Numbered from the stretch's first letter, positions 24,479-33,400 are shown. The stretch: DNA of 64,000 nucleotides from Noviherbaspirillum aridicola (GCF_019656455.1 NZ_BPMK01000011.1:1-64000); one strand, 5' to 3'. Translations and numbers: made by a program. Notes: a model not told the origin generated them from the sequence alone.

Positions 24479-25783
24479 CTATGTTGCCGGCTGCTGCTCA
24501 GCGCTGCCGCTGCAAACCGGCGCTGTCCGCATTCTCTCGCAGTAGCGGATGGCGCCGGCCGGGACGGCCAGGCATAACACCAGTGCCTTGGTTCCCGGAC
24601 TGGTTCCGAACAAGCCTTCCGTCATGGCGAACACGGCCGTGCCGACCAGCACCAACAGGCCGCAAAGCGCGAAGTAGTGTTCTTCCTGGTTGCCCGCCTT
24701 CAGATGCGCATGGAAAAAGCGCCACCCGATGATCCAGAACGCGATCACCGCGAGCGCCGAAGGCAGACCACCCAGGGCCAGGCTGGTAATGATCTCATTG
24801 TGCAGGTTTGCGTAACCGATGAAGTCCGGCGGCAGTTCGCCGGAATCCACCGCCGCTTTCCGCTCCTCCTCATAGGCTGAAAGTCCCATGCCCGTGAGCG
24901 GGTGTTCCATGAACTTCTTGATCCCCCAGTACCACATGCCGAGCCGTACCCCCACCGGCGCCGCATGCGATTTCGGATCGTCTGGCGCCGCGATGAACTG
25001 GGTAATTTGCGCCTGTGCCTCGCTGACGCGCGAATGCATGCGGTCGGAAGTGGAAAAGAATACGGTCACGACCCCGAGGATCACGATCAGTGCCAGTCCC
25101 CGCGATCTCCTGCTCAGCTGGTCGTTCAGGAAAACGCAGAGCAATACGAGCAGCGGAATGGCAACCCACCCGCCACGGGTTCCGGAGAGCAGGGAAGCGG
25201 TCAGGCCGGCGACAACGCCGGCGAATGACAGCAGCAGATGCAAGCGGCGCGGGGCCGGGGCTTCCAGTCCCCGTGGAACCAGTCCGGCGGCGGCAACACA
25301 GAAAAAGCCGACAATCAGGGAGAAGTTACCAAAGGGTACGGCGTTCCACCGGTTTCCGAGACCGAAGACCCGTGCATTGCCGAGATAGACGCCTTCATAG
25401 ACCGCGATGCCGAGTGCCGTGAACGCGCCAAGAAGAGCGGCATAAAAGAGCGTGTTGCGATGAAGGCCGATGCGGCCGATCAGGCAATAGATCAGAAAGC
25501 CTGCGAAGAGATGGATGGGCCTGTCGAGGATGTCCGTCTCCCAGCCTGTGATCATCATGTTCCACATGTAGGCCGCCGGCAGAATCATGCAGAACGCCAG
25601 GAAATGCCAGTCGATGAACCTGAACCGGCGTTCCGTGGCCAGTGCCGCCAGTCCTGCGAGTGCAAGAACGCCCATGAGCGAGCCGGCAGTCCTTGGAAAC
25701 GCCATGAGTAATGGCAGCGCAAGAAGTATGCAGATGGACAGTGCCAGGCGGCTCGACGAGGTGCCGGGAATTCGATTCAACAT
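24479..25783 (-). CDS. O-antigen ligase family membrane protein (Wzy_C/WaaL-like)
   Basis: 434 residues with 10-12 hydrophobic helices and a large periplasmic loop between about residues 255 and 340. The loop contains 'HPLTGMGLSAYEEERKAA' and 'GYANLHNEIITSLALGG', matching the Wzy_C signature 'N.HN' of O-antigen ligases and polymerases. It would attach or polymerise a glycan on the outer face of the inner membrane. ATG at 25783 was chosen; the longer frame upstream runs through the tRNA-Pro gene and cannot be real. Base composition is slightly less GC-rich than the neighbouring pigment genes, as is common for surface-glycan genes. Confidence 0.87.
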   Translation of the reverse strand: MLNRIPGTSSSRLALSICILLALPLLMAFPRTAGSLMGVLALAGLAALATERRFRFIDWHFLAFCMILPAAYMWNMMITGWETDILDRPIHLFAGFLIYCLIGRIGLHRNTLFYAALLGAFTALGIAVYEGVYLGNARVFGLGNRWNAVPFGNFSLIVGFFCVAAAGLVPRGLEAPAPRRLHLLLSFAGVVAGLTASLLSGTRGGWVAIPLLVLLCVFLNDQLSRRSRGLALIVILGVVTVFFSTSDRMHSRVSEAQAQITQFIAAPDDPKSHAAPVGVRLGMWYWGIKKFMEHPLTGMGLSAYEEERKAAVDSGELPPDFIGYANLHNEIITSLALGGLPSALAVIAFWIIGWRFFHAHLKAGNQEEHYFALCGLLVLVGTAVFAMTEGLFGTSPGTKALVLCLAVPAGAIRYCERMRTAPVCSGSAEQQPAT

Positions 25784-25841
25784 ATGTAGGAAGCCTCTCG
25801 TGCGGCGAGGCTTGTCACAGCAGAGCGATATTGTATAAAAG

Positions 25842-25868
25842 AAAAAAGCCGCACATGGCGGCTTTTTT
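25842..25868 (-). terminator. Terminator downstream of tRNA-Pro
   Basis: Hairpin GCCGC / GCGGC with short loop, flanked by A run on one side and T run on the other; on the minus strand the stem is followed by six T. Lies between tRNA-Pro and the O-antigen ligase-like gene. Confidence 0.8.
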
Positions 25869-25882
25869 GACTTCTTAACTAA

Positions 25883-25960
<78 letters not shown>

Positions 25961-25970
25961 CGAGCCGGCA

Positions 25971-25998
25971 ATTATAGCAGAGGAAACGGAATTGCCAA
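25971..25998 (-). promoter_or_regulatory. Promoter of tRNA-Pro
   Basis: On the minus strand: TTGGCA (25998-25993), 16-base spacer, TATAAT (25976-25971), about 12 bases before the mature 5' end of tRNA-Pro. Confidence 0.75.
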
Positions 25999-26051
25999 TC
26001 CTGTCCACTTGCCCCGGCGCGCCAAAGGCCGAAAAAACGCGCCGCGAATGC

Positions 26052-26567
26052 CTACAGGCCGAGCAGTTTGGCCAGCAATCCCTTCCTCTGCGGCTGCGCC
26101 TGGGCGACCACGGCCGCCGCGACCGGGACTGGCCCGGGTACTGCGACCGGCTGGGGCTGTGCCTGCCCGGCATGCTCCAAATACCATTTTCCGAACCGCA
26201 GGTCATGGGTCATGATGTGCCCGATCAGCCACTTGTTCAGGAAGCGACGCAACTCCTGCACCCGTTCTTCAGTCCATGCGTCCCCGCTGCCGAGGAAATC
26301 CGCGACGTGTGCGGCGAACTCTTCGTGCAGCTTGAGATGCTGCTCGAAGGCCGGGTATCCGCTCTTTTCCATCAGCGCCTGCTCGTTCGTGAAGTGGACG
26401 ACGACATAGTCCAGCAGCTCTTCCACCGTGTGCTCGACCGTTGCGAGATCGAGCGCCTTGACGAGCGCGAACAGATGCTGATGTTCTTCGTCCACCTCGG
26501 GAATGCTTACCGAGAATCCCTTCCGCCATTCGATGACGAAGGGGGATTTGTGTTCTTCCTGGGTCAT
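26052..26567 (-). CDS. Bacteriohemerythrin
   Basis: 171-residue protein whose first ~135 residues form a hemerythrin four-helix bundle binding a di-iron site. All expected ligands are visible: H29, H58, E62, H77, H81, H117 and D122. It binds O2 reversibly and may sense or store oxygen. The remaining ~35 residues are a Pro/Ala/Val-rich linker and a basic amphipathic end '[11 protein letters not shown]', possibly a membrane- or partner-binding tail. The start codon overlaps the stop of the HD-GYP gene (ATGA), so oxygen binding and cyclic-di-GMP hydrolysis are probably linked, which is inference. Confidence 0.92.
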   Translation of the reverse strand: MTQEEHKSPFVIEWRKGFSVSIPEVDEEHQHLFALVKALDLATVEHTVEELLDYVVVHFTNEQALMEKSGYPAFEQHLKLHEEFAAHVADFLGSGDAWTEERVQELRRFLNKWLIGHIMTHDLRFGKWYLEHAGQAQPQPVAVPGPVPVAAAVVAQAQPQRKGLLAKLLGL

Positions 26568-27727
26568 GTCGTTTCTCCCGTATGCATGGTTGATGTCGCG
26601 GCATCCGACACTGTTGCGTGCGGACTGCCGCCGTCAGAATTTTTTGCTGTGTGGTCTTGTGGTGCGCCGGCGGGGGCGGGGCCGGAGAGATGGTCGAGCA
26701 GGGCGTCGACGACGTCGGCGTCGTACAGCGTCCCGCGGCCGTCGATGAGTTCGCGCACACCCTCGTCCGTGCTGCGTGCCGGACGGTAGGGACGGTGCGC
26801 GGTGATGGCGTCGAAGACATCGGCGACGGCGATGATTCGTGCTTCCAGACAGATCCGGGCGGCCTGCAAGCGGCGAGGGTAGCCGCTGCCGTCGAGCCGC
26901 TCATGGTGCTGCCACACCATTTCCGCAATCGGCCACGGGAATTCGATCCCCTTGAGGATTTCATAACCTGTCTGCGGATGATTGCGGGTGATCTCCACCT
27001 CGGGACTGCTCAGGCGCCCGGGCTTGCCGAGGATCTCGATGGGAACGCCGATCTTGCCGATGTCGTGAATGCTGGAGCCGAGCTGCAATCCGCGCCGGCG
27101 GTCTTCGTCCAGGCCGAGGCGCGCGCCGATCACATCGCACAGGCGTGAGACCTGGGTCTGGTGCCCGGCCGTGTAGGGGTCGCGCATTTCCACAGCGCGT
27201 GCAATGGCTTCTACCGTGTTGCCGAAGGACGATGACAGCCGCTGGCTCTGATCCAGCGCCTTTTCATTGGCGAGCATGAGAGGCGTCAGGTCTTCATGCG
27301 CGACGATCGCACTGACCGCGTCGTGGCCTGGAAAGGGCGAAATCGTCAACAGGAACCAGTGCCGCTCGGTCGGTGAATCGCAGGGGTACTCGAGCTGGAA
27401 TTTGTCCGACTCCCCGTTGAGCACCTGACGCAGGCCTGCGGCCACCCGGGTTGCAATGCTGATGTCGTGCTCGCTCGCGTGAAAGCGCGCGTCGCGTATG
27501 GCATCGAGCAGACGCAGATAATTGGTGCCGATGCCGTAGGTGGACTGGCAGTTGCCGTTGGCGTCTGAAAAGCGGCGCCACGCCTTGTTGACCGCGAGGA
27601 TGGTGCCGGCGCGGTCGACCAGCGCGATATGCGCGGTGAGCGCGTCGATGATCGGCTGGTACGGCAGCTCCTCGTGCGCGCGGGGCGCATGGCGCTGCGG
27701 TTCAGGGTGCTTGTAGTGCGTCCACAT
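26564..27727 (-). CDS. PAS-HD-GYP domain cyclic-di-GMP phosphodiesterase
   Basis: 387 residues. An N-terminal PAS-like sensor ('IIDALTAHIALVDRAGTILAVNKAW', shown here in part, about residues 26-150) is joined to an HD-GYP output domain (about 165-345). The metal-binding HD pair is H221-D222 in 'SIHDIGKIGVP', and the GYP motif at 282-284 lies in 'LDGSGYPRR'. H189, H250, H274 and H275 fit the other metal ligands. HD-GYP proteins hydrolyse cyclic-di-GMP. It is transcribed divergently from a BLUF gene across a 253-base spacer and overlaps the hemerythrin gene downstream. Confidence 0.88.
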   Translation of the reverse strand: MWTHYKHPEPQRHAPRAHEELPYQPIIDALTAHIALVDRAGTILAVNKAWRRFSDANGNCQSTYGIGTNYLRLLDAIRDARFHASEHDISIATRVAAGLRQVLNGESDKFQLEYPCDSPTERHWFLLTISPFPGHDAVSAIVAHEDLTPLMLANEKALDQSQRLSSSFGNTVEAIARAVEMRDPYTAGHQTQVSRLCDVIGARLGLDEDRRRGLQLGSSIHDIGKIGVPIEILGKPGRLSSPEVEITRNHPQTGYEILKGIEFPWPIAEMVWQHHERLDGSGYPRRLQAARICLEARIIAVADVFDAITAHRPYRPARSTDEGVRELIDGRGTLYDADVVDALLDHLSGPAPAGAPQDHTAKNSDGGSPHATVSDAATSTMHTGETT

Positions 27728-27980
27728 GGGTCAGGGCTTTTGGCCGGCGGGTTGGCGAGGCGACTTGTCGTCCTGGCTGAGCGAGTCGACCAGGTTTTAT
27801 TGCTGAGAAACAATAGCCGAAGGACGGCCATACGACGTTTCTTTGCAGAATGAAATTATTGGAAAGTTTGATTCAGAGCAAACGCGCCGGGAGGCCGCGG
27901 GCGTTCCATGAGCAGGGTCGGACTTCGGTCGGCGGCGCCGGCCGGCATTCGGCGAAATCCCGGCACAACGAGGATATGCA

Positions 27981-28394
27981 ATGCTCTCGATTACCTACAT
28001 CAGCGCGGAGGCCGAAAGCTTCAGCGAGGCTGCCCTCACAGAGCTGCTTCATCTCTGCCGTGAGCGCAATCGGCGCGCGGGGGTGACCGGTCTGCTGCTG
28101 CACAGGAGCGGCAGCTTCATCCAGACCATCGAAGGCGATGACCACGTGATCCAGGCCCTGTTCGAGAAAATTCACGCCGACAGGCGGCACCGACAGGTGA
28201 CCGAACTGGCGCGCACACCGATCAGCAACCGGCTTTTTCCGCAGTGGTCAATGGGATTTCAGCGACATTCGCCCGAGGTCGGGCTGGAAGGGTTCGAGGA
28301 CCTCTTGCAGCACCGGGATCCCGCGGCTTTTGCCGCAAGCGGGCAAGCGGTGCACCGGCTGCATGCGCTGTTCCGGAAGATCGCCTCGCAATGA
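27981..28394 (+). CDS. BLUF-domain blue-light photoreceptor
   Basis: 137-residue short BLUF protein binding FAD. All photocycle residues known from AppA are present with identical spacing: Y6, N30, Q48, W89 and M91. There is no fused effector domain, only a C-terminal helical cap (about 100-137), so it must act through a partner protein. The ATG is preceded by GAGGA. The divergent HD-GYP gene is a possible partner, because short BLUF proteins elsewhere control phosphodiesterases, but nothing in the sequence proves the link. Confidence 0.93.
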   Translation: MLSITYISAEAESFSEAALTELLHLCRERNRRAGVTGLLLHRSGSFIQTIEGDDHVIQALFEKIHADRRHRQVTELARTPISNRLFPQWSMGFQRHSPEVGLEGFEDLLQHRDPAAFAASGQAVHRLHALFRKIASQ

Positions 28395-28399
28395 GAGAT

Positions 28400-29359
28400 T
28401 CAGTCGAGCGTCGCGCCGGTACGCCTGATGACGGCGGCCCACTTCCGGGCATCCGATGCGATCAGGGACGCGAATTCCGCGGGGCTGCCGCCGGTCGGCA
28501 TCAGGCCGGCGCGCTGCAGCCGCTCTGCCACGTCGGGCAGCCTGAGGATGGCATTGATTTCCTGATTGATGCGATGGACGGTCTCGGCCGGCGTGCCGCG
28601 CGGGACGAGCAGGCCGTTCCAGGTGATGGCCTCAAAGCCGGGCAGTCCGGATTCGGCCACGGTGGGCAGGTCGGGCAGCAGGGGGAAGCGGCTGGCGCTG
28701 CTGACGGCGAGCGCGCGCAGCTTGCCGGCGCGGATCTGAGGCATGACGGCGGCGGGCACGCTGAACAACGCCTGGGTTTCGCCGGCGGCGACCGACATCG
28801 CGGCGGGCGGGGCACCGTTATAGGGAATATGGACGATGAAGGCGCCGGTCATGCTCTTGAACAGCTCCATCGTCAGGTGGGAGGACGAGCCATTGCCGAC
28901 CGAGGCATAGTTGAGCCGGCCGGGTCTGGACTTGGCATGGCGGATCAGCTCGGCGACCGTGCGCACCGGCAGCCCGGCGCTGACCACGAGCACGTTCGGC
29001 TGCGCACTCGTCTGTATCACGGGCACGAGGTCTTGCTGCGGGTCGTAGGGCAGGCGGGTGAGGAACTGGGTGTAGGCGAGCGGGCCGTTGAAGGACAGCA
29101 GCAGCGTGTGGCCGTCGGCTGCGGCGCGCACGACCTGGGCGCTGGCGATGGTGCCCGACGCCCCGGGCTGGTTGTCCACGATGACCGGCTGGCCGAAGCG
29201 CTCCCGCAGATGATCGCCGATCGCGCGCGCGATCAGGTCGAGGGAGGAACCGCCGGGCGCGGCCACCACGATGCGCAGCGGCCTCGACGGCCAGTCGGCG
29301 CCATGCGCAAGGGTCCCGGCCACCAGCAGCACGCAGGAAAGCAGGAGTCGGCGTAACAT
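28400..29359 (-). CDS. Tripartite tricarboxylate transporter substrate-binding protein (Bug family)
   Basis: 319-residue periplasmic binding protein. Signal peptide of about 21 residues ('LLLSCVLLVAGTLAHGA'), then the Bug family opening 'WPSRPLRIVVAAPGGSSLD' and later 'VDNQPGASGTIASAQVVRAAADGHTLL' (shown in two motifs around residue 75-100). Such proteins deliver carboxylates or aromatic acids to TctAB permeases or act as orphan sensors; Burkholderiales encode many orphans. No TctAB genes are near. ATG 29359 is chosen over the longer frame because it gives the signal peptide. Convergent with the BLUF gene, with only five bases between the stops. Confidence 0.9.
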   Translation of the reverse strand: MLRRLLLSCVLLVAGTLAHGADWPSRPLRIVVAAPGGSSLDLIARAIGDHLRERFGQPVIVDNQPGASGTIASAQVVRAAADGHTLLLSFNGPLAYTQFLTRLPYDPQQDLVPVIQTSAQPNVLVVSAGLPVRTVAELIRHAKSRPGRLNYASVGNGSSSHLTMELFKSMTGAFIVHIPYNGAPPAAMSVAAGETQALFSVPAAVMPQIRAGKLRALAVSSASRFPLLPDLPTVAESGLPGFEAITWNGLLVPRGTPAETVHRINQEINAILRLPDVAERLQRAGLMPTGGSPAEFASLIASDARKWAAVIRRTGATLD

Positions 29360-29438
29360 GATCGGCTTCACCTTCGTTTCATGGAGAAACGGAGCATAGC
29401 ACCGGCGCGCGCCGGACCGCCAACAGCTGGACATCAAC

Positions 29439-30569
29439 ATGCCGATCAAGATCAGCGACACTTTCGAAGCAGGCGCCATCGAAGTGCTGAGCGCCGACCA
29501 TCCCGACAGCATCACACTGGCGCTGCGGCCGGATTCGCACGCCGATGTGCGCCAGTGGTTTTTCTACCGGCTGCAGGGCGCGCGCGGACAGCCGTGCACG
29601 ATGCGCATCGTTAATGCCGCCGAGGCGGCCTTCGCCGATGGCTGGCGAAATTATTCGGCCTGTGCGAGCTACGACCTCGAGCACTGGTTCCGGGTGCCGG
29701 CCAGCTACGACGGCAAGGTGCTGGAAATCCGCCATGCGCCGGAGCGCGACAGCGTTTATTACGCCTATTTCGAGCCGTACTCCTGGGAGCGGCATCTGCG
29801 GCTGCTGGCCAGGGTCGATGCCTCCCCGCAGGGAAGGCTGCTCGACCTCGGCGGCACGGTGGACGGGAGGGACATGAACCTGGCCCTGCTCGGCGATGCC
29901 GGCGCCCCGTTCAGGATCTGGGTGATCGCGCGTCAGCATCCCGGCGAAACCATGGCGGAATGGCTGGTGGAGGGGATGATCGACGCATTGCTGGACGAAG
30001 CCAACCCGGTCGCCCGAAAGCTGCTCGCGGGAGCGGCGCTATACATCGTGCCGAACATGAATCCCGACGGCTCGGTGCGCGGCAACCTGCGCACGAATGC
30101 GGCCGGCGCCAACCTCAATCGCGAGTGGATGTCGCCGTCGCCCGAACGCAGCCCGGAAGTCTTCGCCGTGCGCAATATGATGCACGAGACCGGCTGCGAC
30201 CTGTTCCTCGATATTCACGGCGACGAGAGCCTGCCTTATGTGTTCGTCGCCGGCTGCGAAATGCTGGAAGGCTTCAGCGACGGGGAGCTCGCCCGGCAGC
30301 AGGCTTTCGTCGACAGCTTCCGGCGCGCCAGTCCCGATTTCCAGACCAGGCACGGGTATCACGCGAGCAAATACAAGCAGGACATGCTGCAGCTCGCGTC
30401 CAAGTACATCGGCCACACCTTCAAATGCGTGTCGCTGACCCTGGAAATGCCATTCAAGGACAATGCGGACTTGCCCGATGCGCGCACGGGCTGGAACGGC
30501 GCGCGCAGCGCGCGGCTGGGCGCGGCACTGCTGCAGCCGATGCTCGATGCGGTGGAGAGGGGACGCTGA
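29439..30569 (+). CDS. M14-family zinc carboxypeptidase (cytosolic carboxypeptidase-like)
   Basis: 376 residues, no signal peptide. A ~125-residue N-terminal beta domain ('QWFFYRLQGARGQPCTMRIVN') precedes the carboxypeptidase fold, the architecture of the AGBL/Nna1 cytosolic subfamily. Zinc ligands are H167 and E170 in 'RQHPGE' and H260 in 'FLDIHGDE'. The catalytic Glu is E336 in 'SLTLEMPFK'. 'NPDGSVRGNLRTN' is the substrate-binding loop. Bacterial members are deaminating or deglutamylating peptidases of unknown target. The stop overlaps the start of the CYTH gene (TGATG). Confidence 0.9.
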   Translation: MPIKISDTFEAGAIEVLSADHPDSITLALRPDSHADVRQWFFYRLQGARGQPCTMRIVNAAEAAFADGWRNYSACASYDLEHWFRVPASYDGKVLEIRHAPERDSVYYAYFEPYSWERHLRLLARVDASPQGRLLDLGGTVDGRDMNLALLGDAGAPFRIWVIARQHPGETMAEWLVEGMIDALLDEANPVARKLLAGAALYIVPNMNPDGSVRGNLRTNAAGANLNREWMSPSPERSPEVFAVRNMMHETGCDLFLDIHGDESLPYVFVAGCEMLEGFSDGELARQQAFVDSFRRASPDFQTRHGYHASKYKQDMLQLASKYIGHTFKCVSLTLEMPFKDNADLPDARTGWNGARSARLGAALLQPMLDAVERGR

Positions 30570-31066
30570 TGGGCGTGGAAATCGAACGAAAGTTTCTCGT
30601 GCGCGGCGACGCGTGGAAGACGCTCGCCACAGGCGTGCTGCTGCGCCAGGGCTATCTGTCCTCGCACCCGGAGCGGGTGGTGAGGGTGCGCATCGAAGGA
30701 GGCGCCGCGCGTCTCACCATCAAGGGCAAGTCGAGCGGCGCGAGCCGCGGCGAGTGGGAGTATCCAATACCGCTGGCCGACGCACAGGTCTTCCTCGATA
30801 CCCTGTGCGAGCGGCCGATCATCGAGAAGTACCGCTATCGCATCCCCTGCGGTGGACTGACCTGGGAAGTAGACGAATTCCTCGGCGAGAACGCGGGCCT
30901 GATCGTGGCGGAGATCGAACTCGCCTCGGAAGACCAGGCCTTCGAGCGGCCGGACTGGGTGGACGAGGAGGTGACGCACGACGCCCGGTATTTCAACTCC
31001 AGTCTGCTGCGGCATCCGTATGCCCGATGGCCCACCGGCGGGGCGGGCGCTTATCTGGACGAGTGA
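30569..31066 (+). CDS. CYTH-domain protein, probable inorganic triphosphatase
   Basis: 165-residue stand-alone CYTH domain. The N-terminal signature ExExK appears as 'VEIERKFLV'. The remaining tunnel residues fall in 'VVRVRIEG', 'RLTIKGKSSG', 'IEKYRYRI', 'WEVDEFLGENAGLIVAEIEL'. It resembles the NE0304/ygiF-type triphosphate tunnel enzymes that hydrolyse tripolyphosphate with Mg. Coupled to the M14 peptidase by TGATG. Its last 16 bases overlap the 3' end of the minus-strand gene 31051-31872. Confidence 0.9.
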   Translation: MGVEIERKFLVRGDAWKTLATGVLLRQGYLSSHPERVVRVRIEGGAARLTIKGKSSGASRGEWEYPIPLADAQVFLDTLCERPIIEKYRYRIPCGGLTWEVDEFLGENAGLIVAEIELASEDQAFERPDWVDEEVTHDARYFNSSLLRHPYARWPTGGAGAYLDE

Positions 31067-31872
31067 ATGCCTTTGTCATCGGACTGGCCCGGAGCCAGTT
31101 GCACCAGATTTTCAAGTTCCTCGGTGGCGGCGTGAACACGGTCGGGCCAGCTGCTCTCACTCGGCAAGGTAAAGCTTTCAGCCCTCGGGATTTCAGGCTC
31201 TGCTTGCCGCGCGCTTTCCGGAAGTGCCTCACTCCCCATCAATTGCTGCAGGAACGTCGCGAAATCCTCCGGATCGTCTCTTACGGGTCGCGTGGACGCG
31301 GAAGAGACGATGTTCCCTTCCGTTCCAGTGTCATCGGTAGGCGGGGCCTGGTGATGAGTAGGCAGTGATTCCGTTCCAATCTCATCGGTCAATGCGGCTC
31401 GCTGATGAGCAGTCAGTGCCGCCGCTTCGCCACTGGGGCCGGGGGGAATGCCTCCGTTGTCGATGTTGTGAGGAACCGGTTCGGAAGGCGTCTGTGGGCC
31501 GGGTCTCGTATTCCGTCCATACCTGAGCGAAGGCAGTGACAAGGCATTGCGAAGCTGGCCGCTCATATCTGCTCGGCGGACTTTGACTTTCTCACGCGGC
31601 GCCCCCGTTTCGCAGATCTCTGAACGAGGGGAAGTCGGACTAGAGGATGTGCTGCCACCGACGAAAAAACGGCGGATGAGGGTGGCGGTTGGGGATCTGC
31701 GCTGGCCGGGTGGGGTGCGTTGCTCGCAGGTTTCGCGACTGGTCGTCCCCGAAGGGCCGGCCGATCGCGCGTTTCGTCCGTTCTGGCTGTCGGGGCTGCC
31801 CGGCCCGGTCGTGCGGCGCGAAGCGCCCGCAGTACCGGTAAACAGAGAGGGGACTCGAAATGGAAATCGCAT
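31051..31872 (-). CDS. Ser/Pro/Thr-rich protein of unknown function, effector-like
   Basis: 273 residues, not recognised. It begins 'MRFPFRVPSLFTGTAGASRR' and its first ~110 residues are rich in Ser, Thr, Pro, Gly and Arg with little predicted structure. The middle holds two imperfect copies of a ~17-residue unit, 'LTDEIGTE' and 'PTDDTGTE'. The C-terminal third is acidic and helical ('DDPEDFATFLQQLMGSEAL', 'AATEELENLVQLAP'). Codon use includes many A/T-ending and rare codons (CGA, AGA, TCT, ACT), unlike its neighbours, suggesting transfer or rapid evolution. There is no Sec signal peptide or membrane segment. The N-terminal composition resembles type III secreted effectors, but that is only an impression. 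Tail overlaps the CYTH gene by 16 bases. Confidence 0.55.
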   Translation of the reverse strand: MRFPFRVPSLFTGTAGASRRTTGPGSPDSQNGRNARSAGPSGTTSRETCEQRTPPGQRRSPTATLIRRFFVGGSTSSSPTSPRSEICETGAPREKVKVRRADMSGQLRNALSLPSLRYGRNTRPGPQTPSEPVPHNIDNGGIPPGPSGEAAALTAHQRAALTDEIGTESLPTHHQAPPTDDTGTEGNIVSSASTRPVRDDPEDFATFLQQLMGSEALPESARQAEPEIPRAESFTLPSESSWPDRVHAATEELENLVQLAPGQSDDKGIHSSR

Positions 31873-32017
31873 ACTGACCGTTTCTGAAAAAGAAAACGGT
31901 GAGTGGTGCCGGTGCGAAAAGATATCCGTCCCTCGCGCAGCGATCGGGACCGCATCGAGTCGGGCGAGAAGGCATGCCGCCGCTTTGCAGTGGATGCCGC
32001 CGCGACGCCTCTCGATG

Positions 32018-33259
32018 TCAGTGAAAATGCCCGGTGCTGGTCGGCACGTCCTCGGGCATTTCGGCATGCACGAGTTCTGCATCGGCATCCGGATAGAGCG
32101 GTGCGCCGCAGTCGTCGCAAAACTCCATCGGAAAATGCTCGGTATGACGTTTGATATGGGTGACGCCGCAGGCGCGCAGCAGGGCGACGATTTCCTCGAC
32201 CGGGGTGCGCAGCTCGGTCTCCAGCACTTCCGGCGCGGTCAGCCCCTCGAAACTGTTGGCGGCCGTTTCCTCGTCGTCTTCCTGGCCGTACAGCGGCCAC
32301 ACCACGCCGTAGATCACTTCCGGATTCTGCCGCAGGGTGAAGCCGACGCGGTATTCGTCCACGCGCTCGCCGTCCTCGCTGAATCCGCCGATGATCGCCC
32401 GCAGGCCGCTCGCATCGATGCCGATCGCATTCGTCAGGAAGTGCACCGCGGCCCGGATGGAGATCGGGCGGATCTGCCGGTCTGCCTCGCGGCAGGCGAT
32501 GTAGTAGGCCTCGGGCATCAGCAGCTCGATGCCGCAGCCCGGCAGCAGGGTGCCGATGTTGGGCGCGGCCTGCTTGCGCCAGCGCTCCAGCGCCTGGTCG
32601 CGTCCGGCGGGGTTGAGATCGGCCTGCCAGACAAACATCGGCTTGCCGGCCGGGGCCGCCACCGCCGCCAGCAGGTAACGGGTATCGGCGAGGAAGGGCG
32701 CCGTTTCCTGGCCGCTGGCCGGCGCGCGCAGCGCGGTGCCCTTGACCGCAGCCTGCGCCATCCGGTGGACGAGGCTGTAGGTTTCGGCATGGGTACGCGG
32801 CAGCTGGTCGATCGAATACAGGGTGGGGGCGAGTGCCAGCCGGGCGCCATCGGCCAGCAGGTGGCCGTGCAGATGGGCGTTCAGCGTGGTACGCATCTCC
32901 TCGCCGATCGGACCGGAAGCGATCGAGAATCGCGTCCAGGCAAGAATGGGGGCGGCGATCAGCAGCACCTGCCAGGTTTCGCCTTCATGTTCGACGGTGC
33001 AGGATTCGCTGCCGGCCTCGATCGCTTCCATCAGTGCATCGTAGGCGGCCAGGTCGGTGCGGTAGAGGTGGTCCAGCGCGGCGTCCAGCGACTCCTGGTG
33101 GCTGCCCTTGAGGGTCTTGTGCAGCAGCGAGTCGAGCGCGTGTTCCCACAGCCTCTCCTCGACGCGGCTGGCGGATTGCACCATGCCTTGCGCGGCCGAA
33201 ACCATGCGTTGGCTGTCTGCGGACAGTCTGTTGGAAGAGCTTTTTGAAGAACGGCGCAT
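32018..33259 (-). CDS. DUF2863-type protein
   Basis: 413-residue soluble protein that I match from memory to DUF2863, a family essentially confined to Betaproteobacteria and of unknown function. The N-terminus 'MRRSSKSSSNRLSADSQRMV' is basic and Ser-rich; 'ASRVEERLWEHALDSLLHKTL' follows. The C-terminal region has two Cys pairs, including 'FCDDCGAPLYPD', a possible small metal site, and an acidic end. No membrane or signal segments. The start at 33259 was chosen at the family-like N-terminus. Promoter and ribosome site are not striking. Confidence 0.75.
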   Translation of the reverse strand: MRRSSKSSSNRLSADSQRMVSAAQGMVQSASRVEERLWEHALDSLLHKTLKGSHQESLDAALDHLYRTDLAAYDALMEAIEAGSESCTVEHEGETWQVLLIAAPILAWTRFSIASGPIGEEMRTTLNAHLHGHLLADGARLALAPTLYSIDQLPRTHAETYSLVHRMAQAAVKGTALRAPASGQETAPFLADTRYLLAAVAAPAGKPMFVWQADLNPAGRDQALERWRKQAAPNIGTLLPGCGIELLMPEAYYIACREADRQIRPISIRAAVHFLTNAIGIDASGLRAIIGGFSEDGERVDEYRVGFTLRQNPEVIYGVVWPLYGQEDDEETAANSFEGLTAPEVLETELRTPVEEIVALLRACGVTHIKRHTEHFPMEFCDDCGAPLYPDADAELVHAEMPEDVPTSTGHFH

Positions 33260-33350
33260 GTCGAAGCTGTGAATTTCAGAAGAATCGTATTGTAGTTGAT
33301 TCAACTGAGGGGCGACATGAAGCGGGTCGAACCGGCGGAGGCAAAGGACG

Positions 33351-33383
33351 AAAAAAAGCCGCACGGCGTCGGCCGTGCGGCTT
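33351..33383 (-). terminator. Terminator after the small membrane protein gene
   Basis: Perfect ten-base stem GCCGCACGGC / GCCGTGCGGC with a four-base loop; on the minus strand it is followed by seven T. Ends the transcript of the gene at 33401-33616. Confidence 0.85.
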
Positions 33384-33400
33384 CATTGTCCCGAGCGAGC

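Noticed and set aside
28244-29356. 370-residue plus-strand frame opposite the Bug protein
   Set aside because: It overlaps the BLUF 3' end and is the complement of a well-supported periplasmic protein gene.
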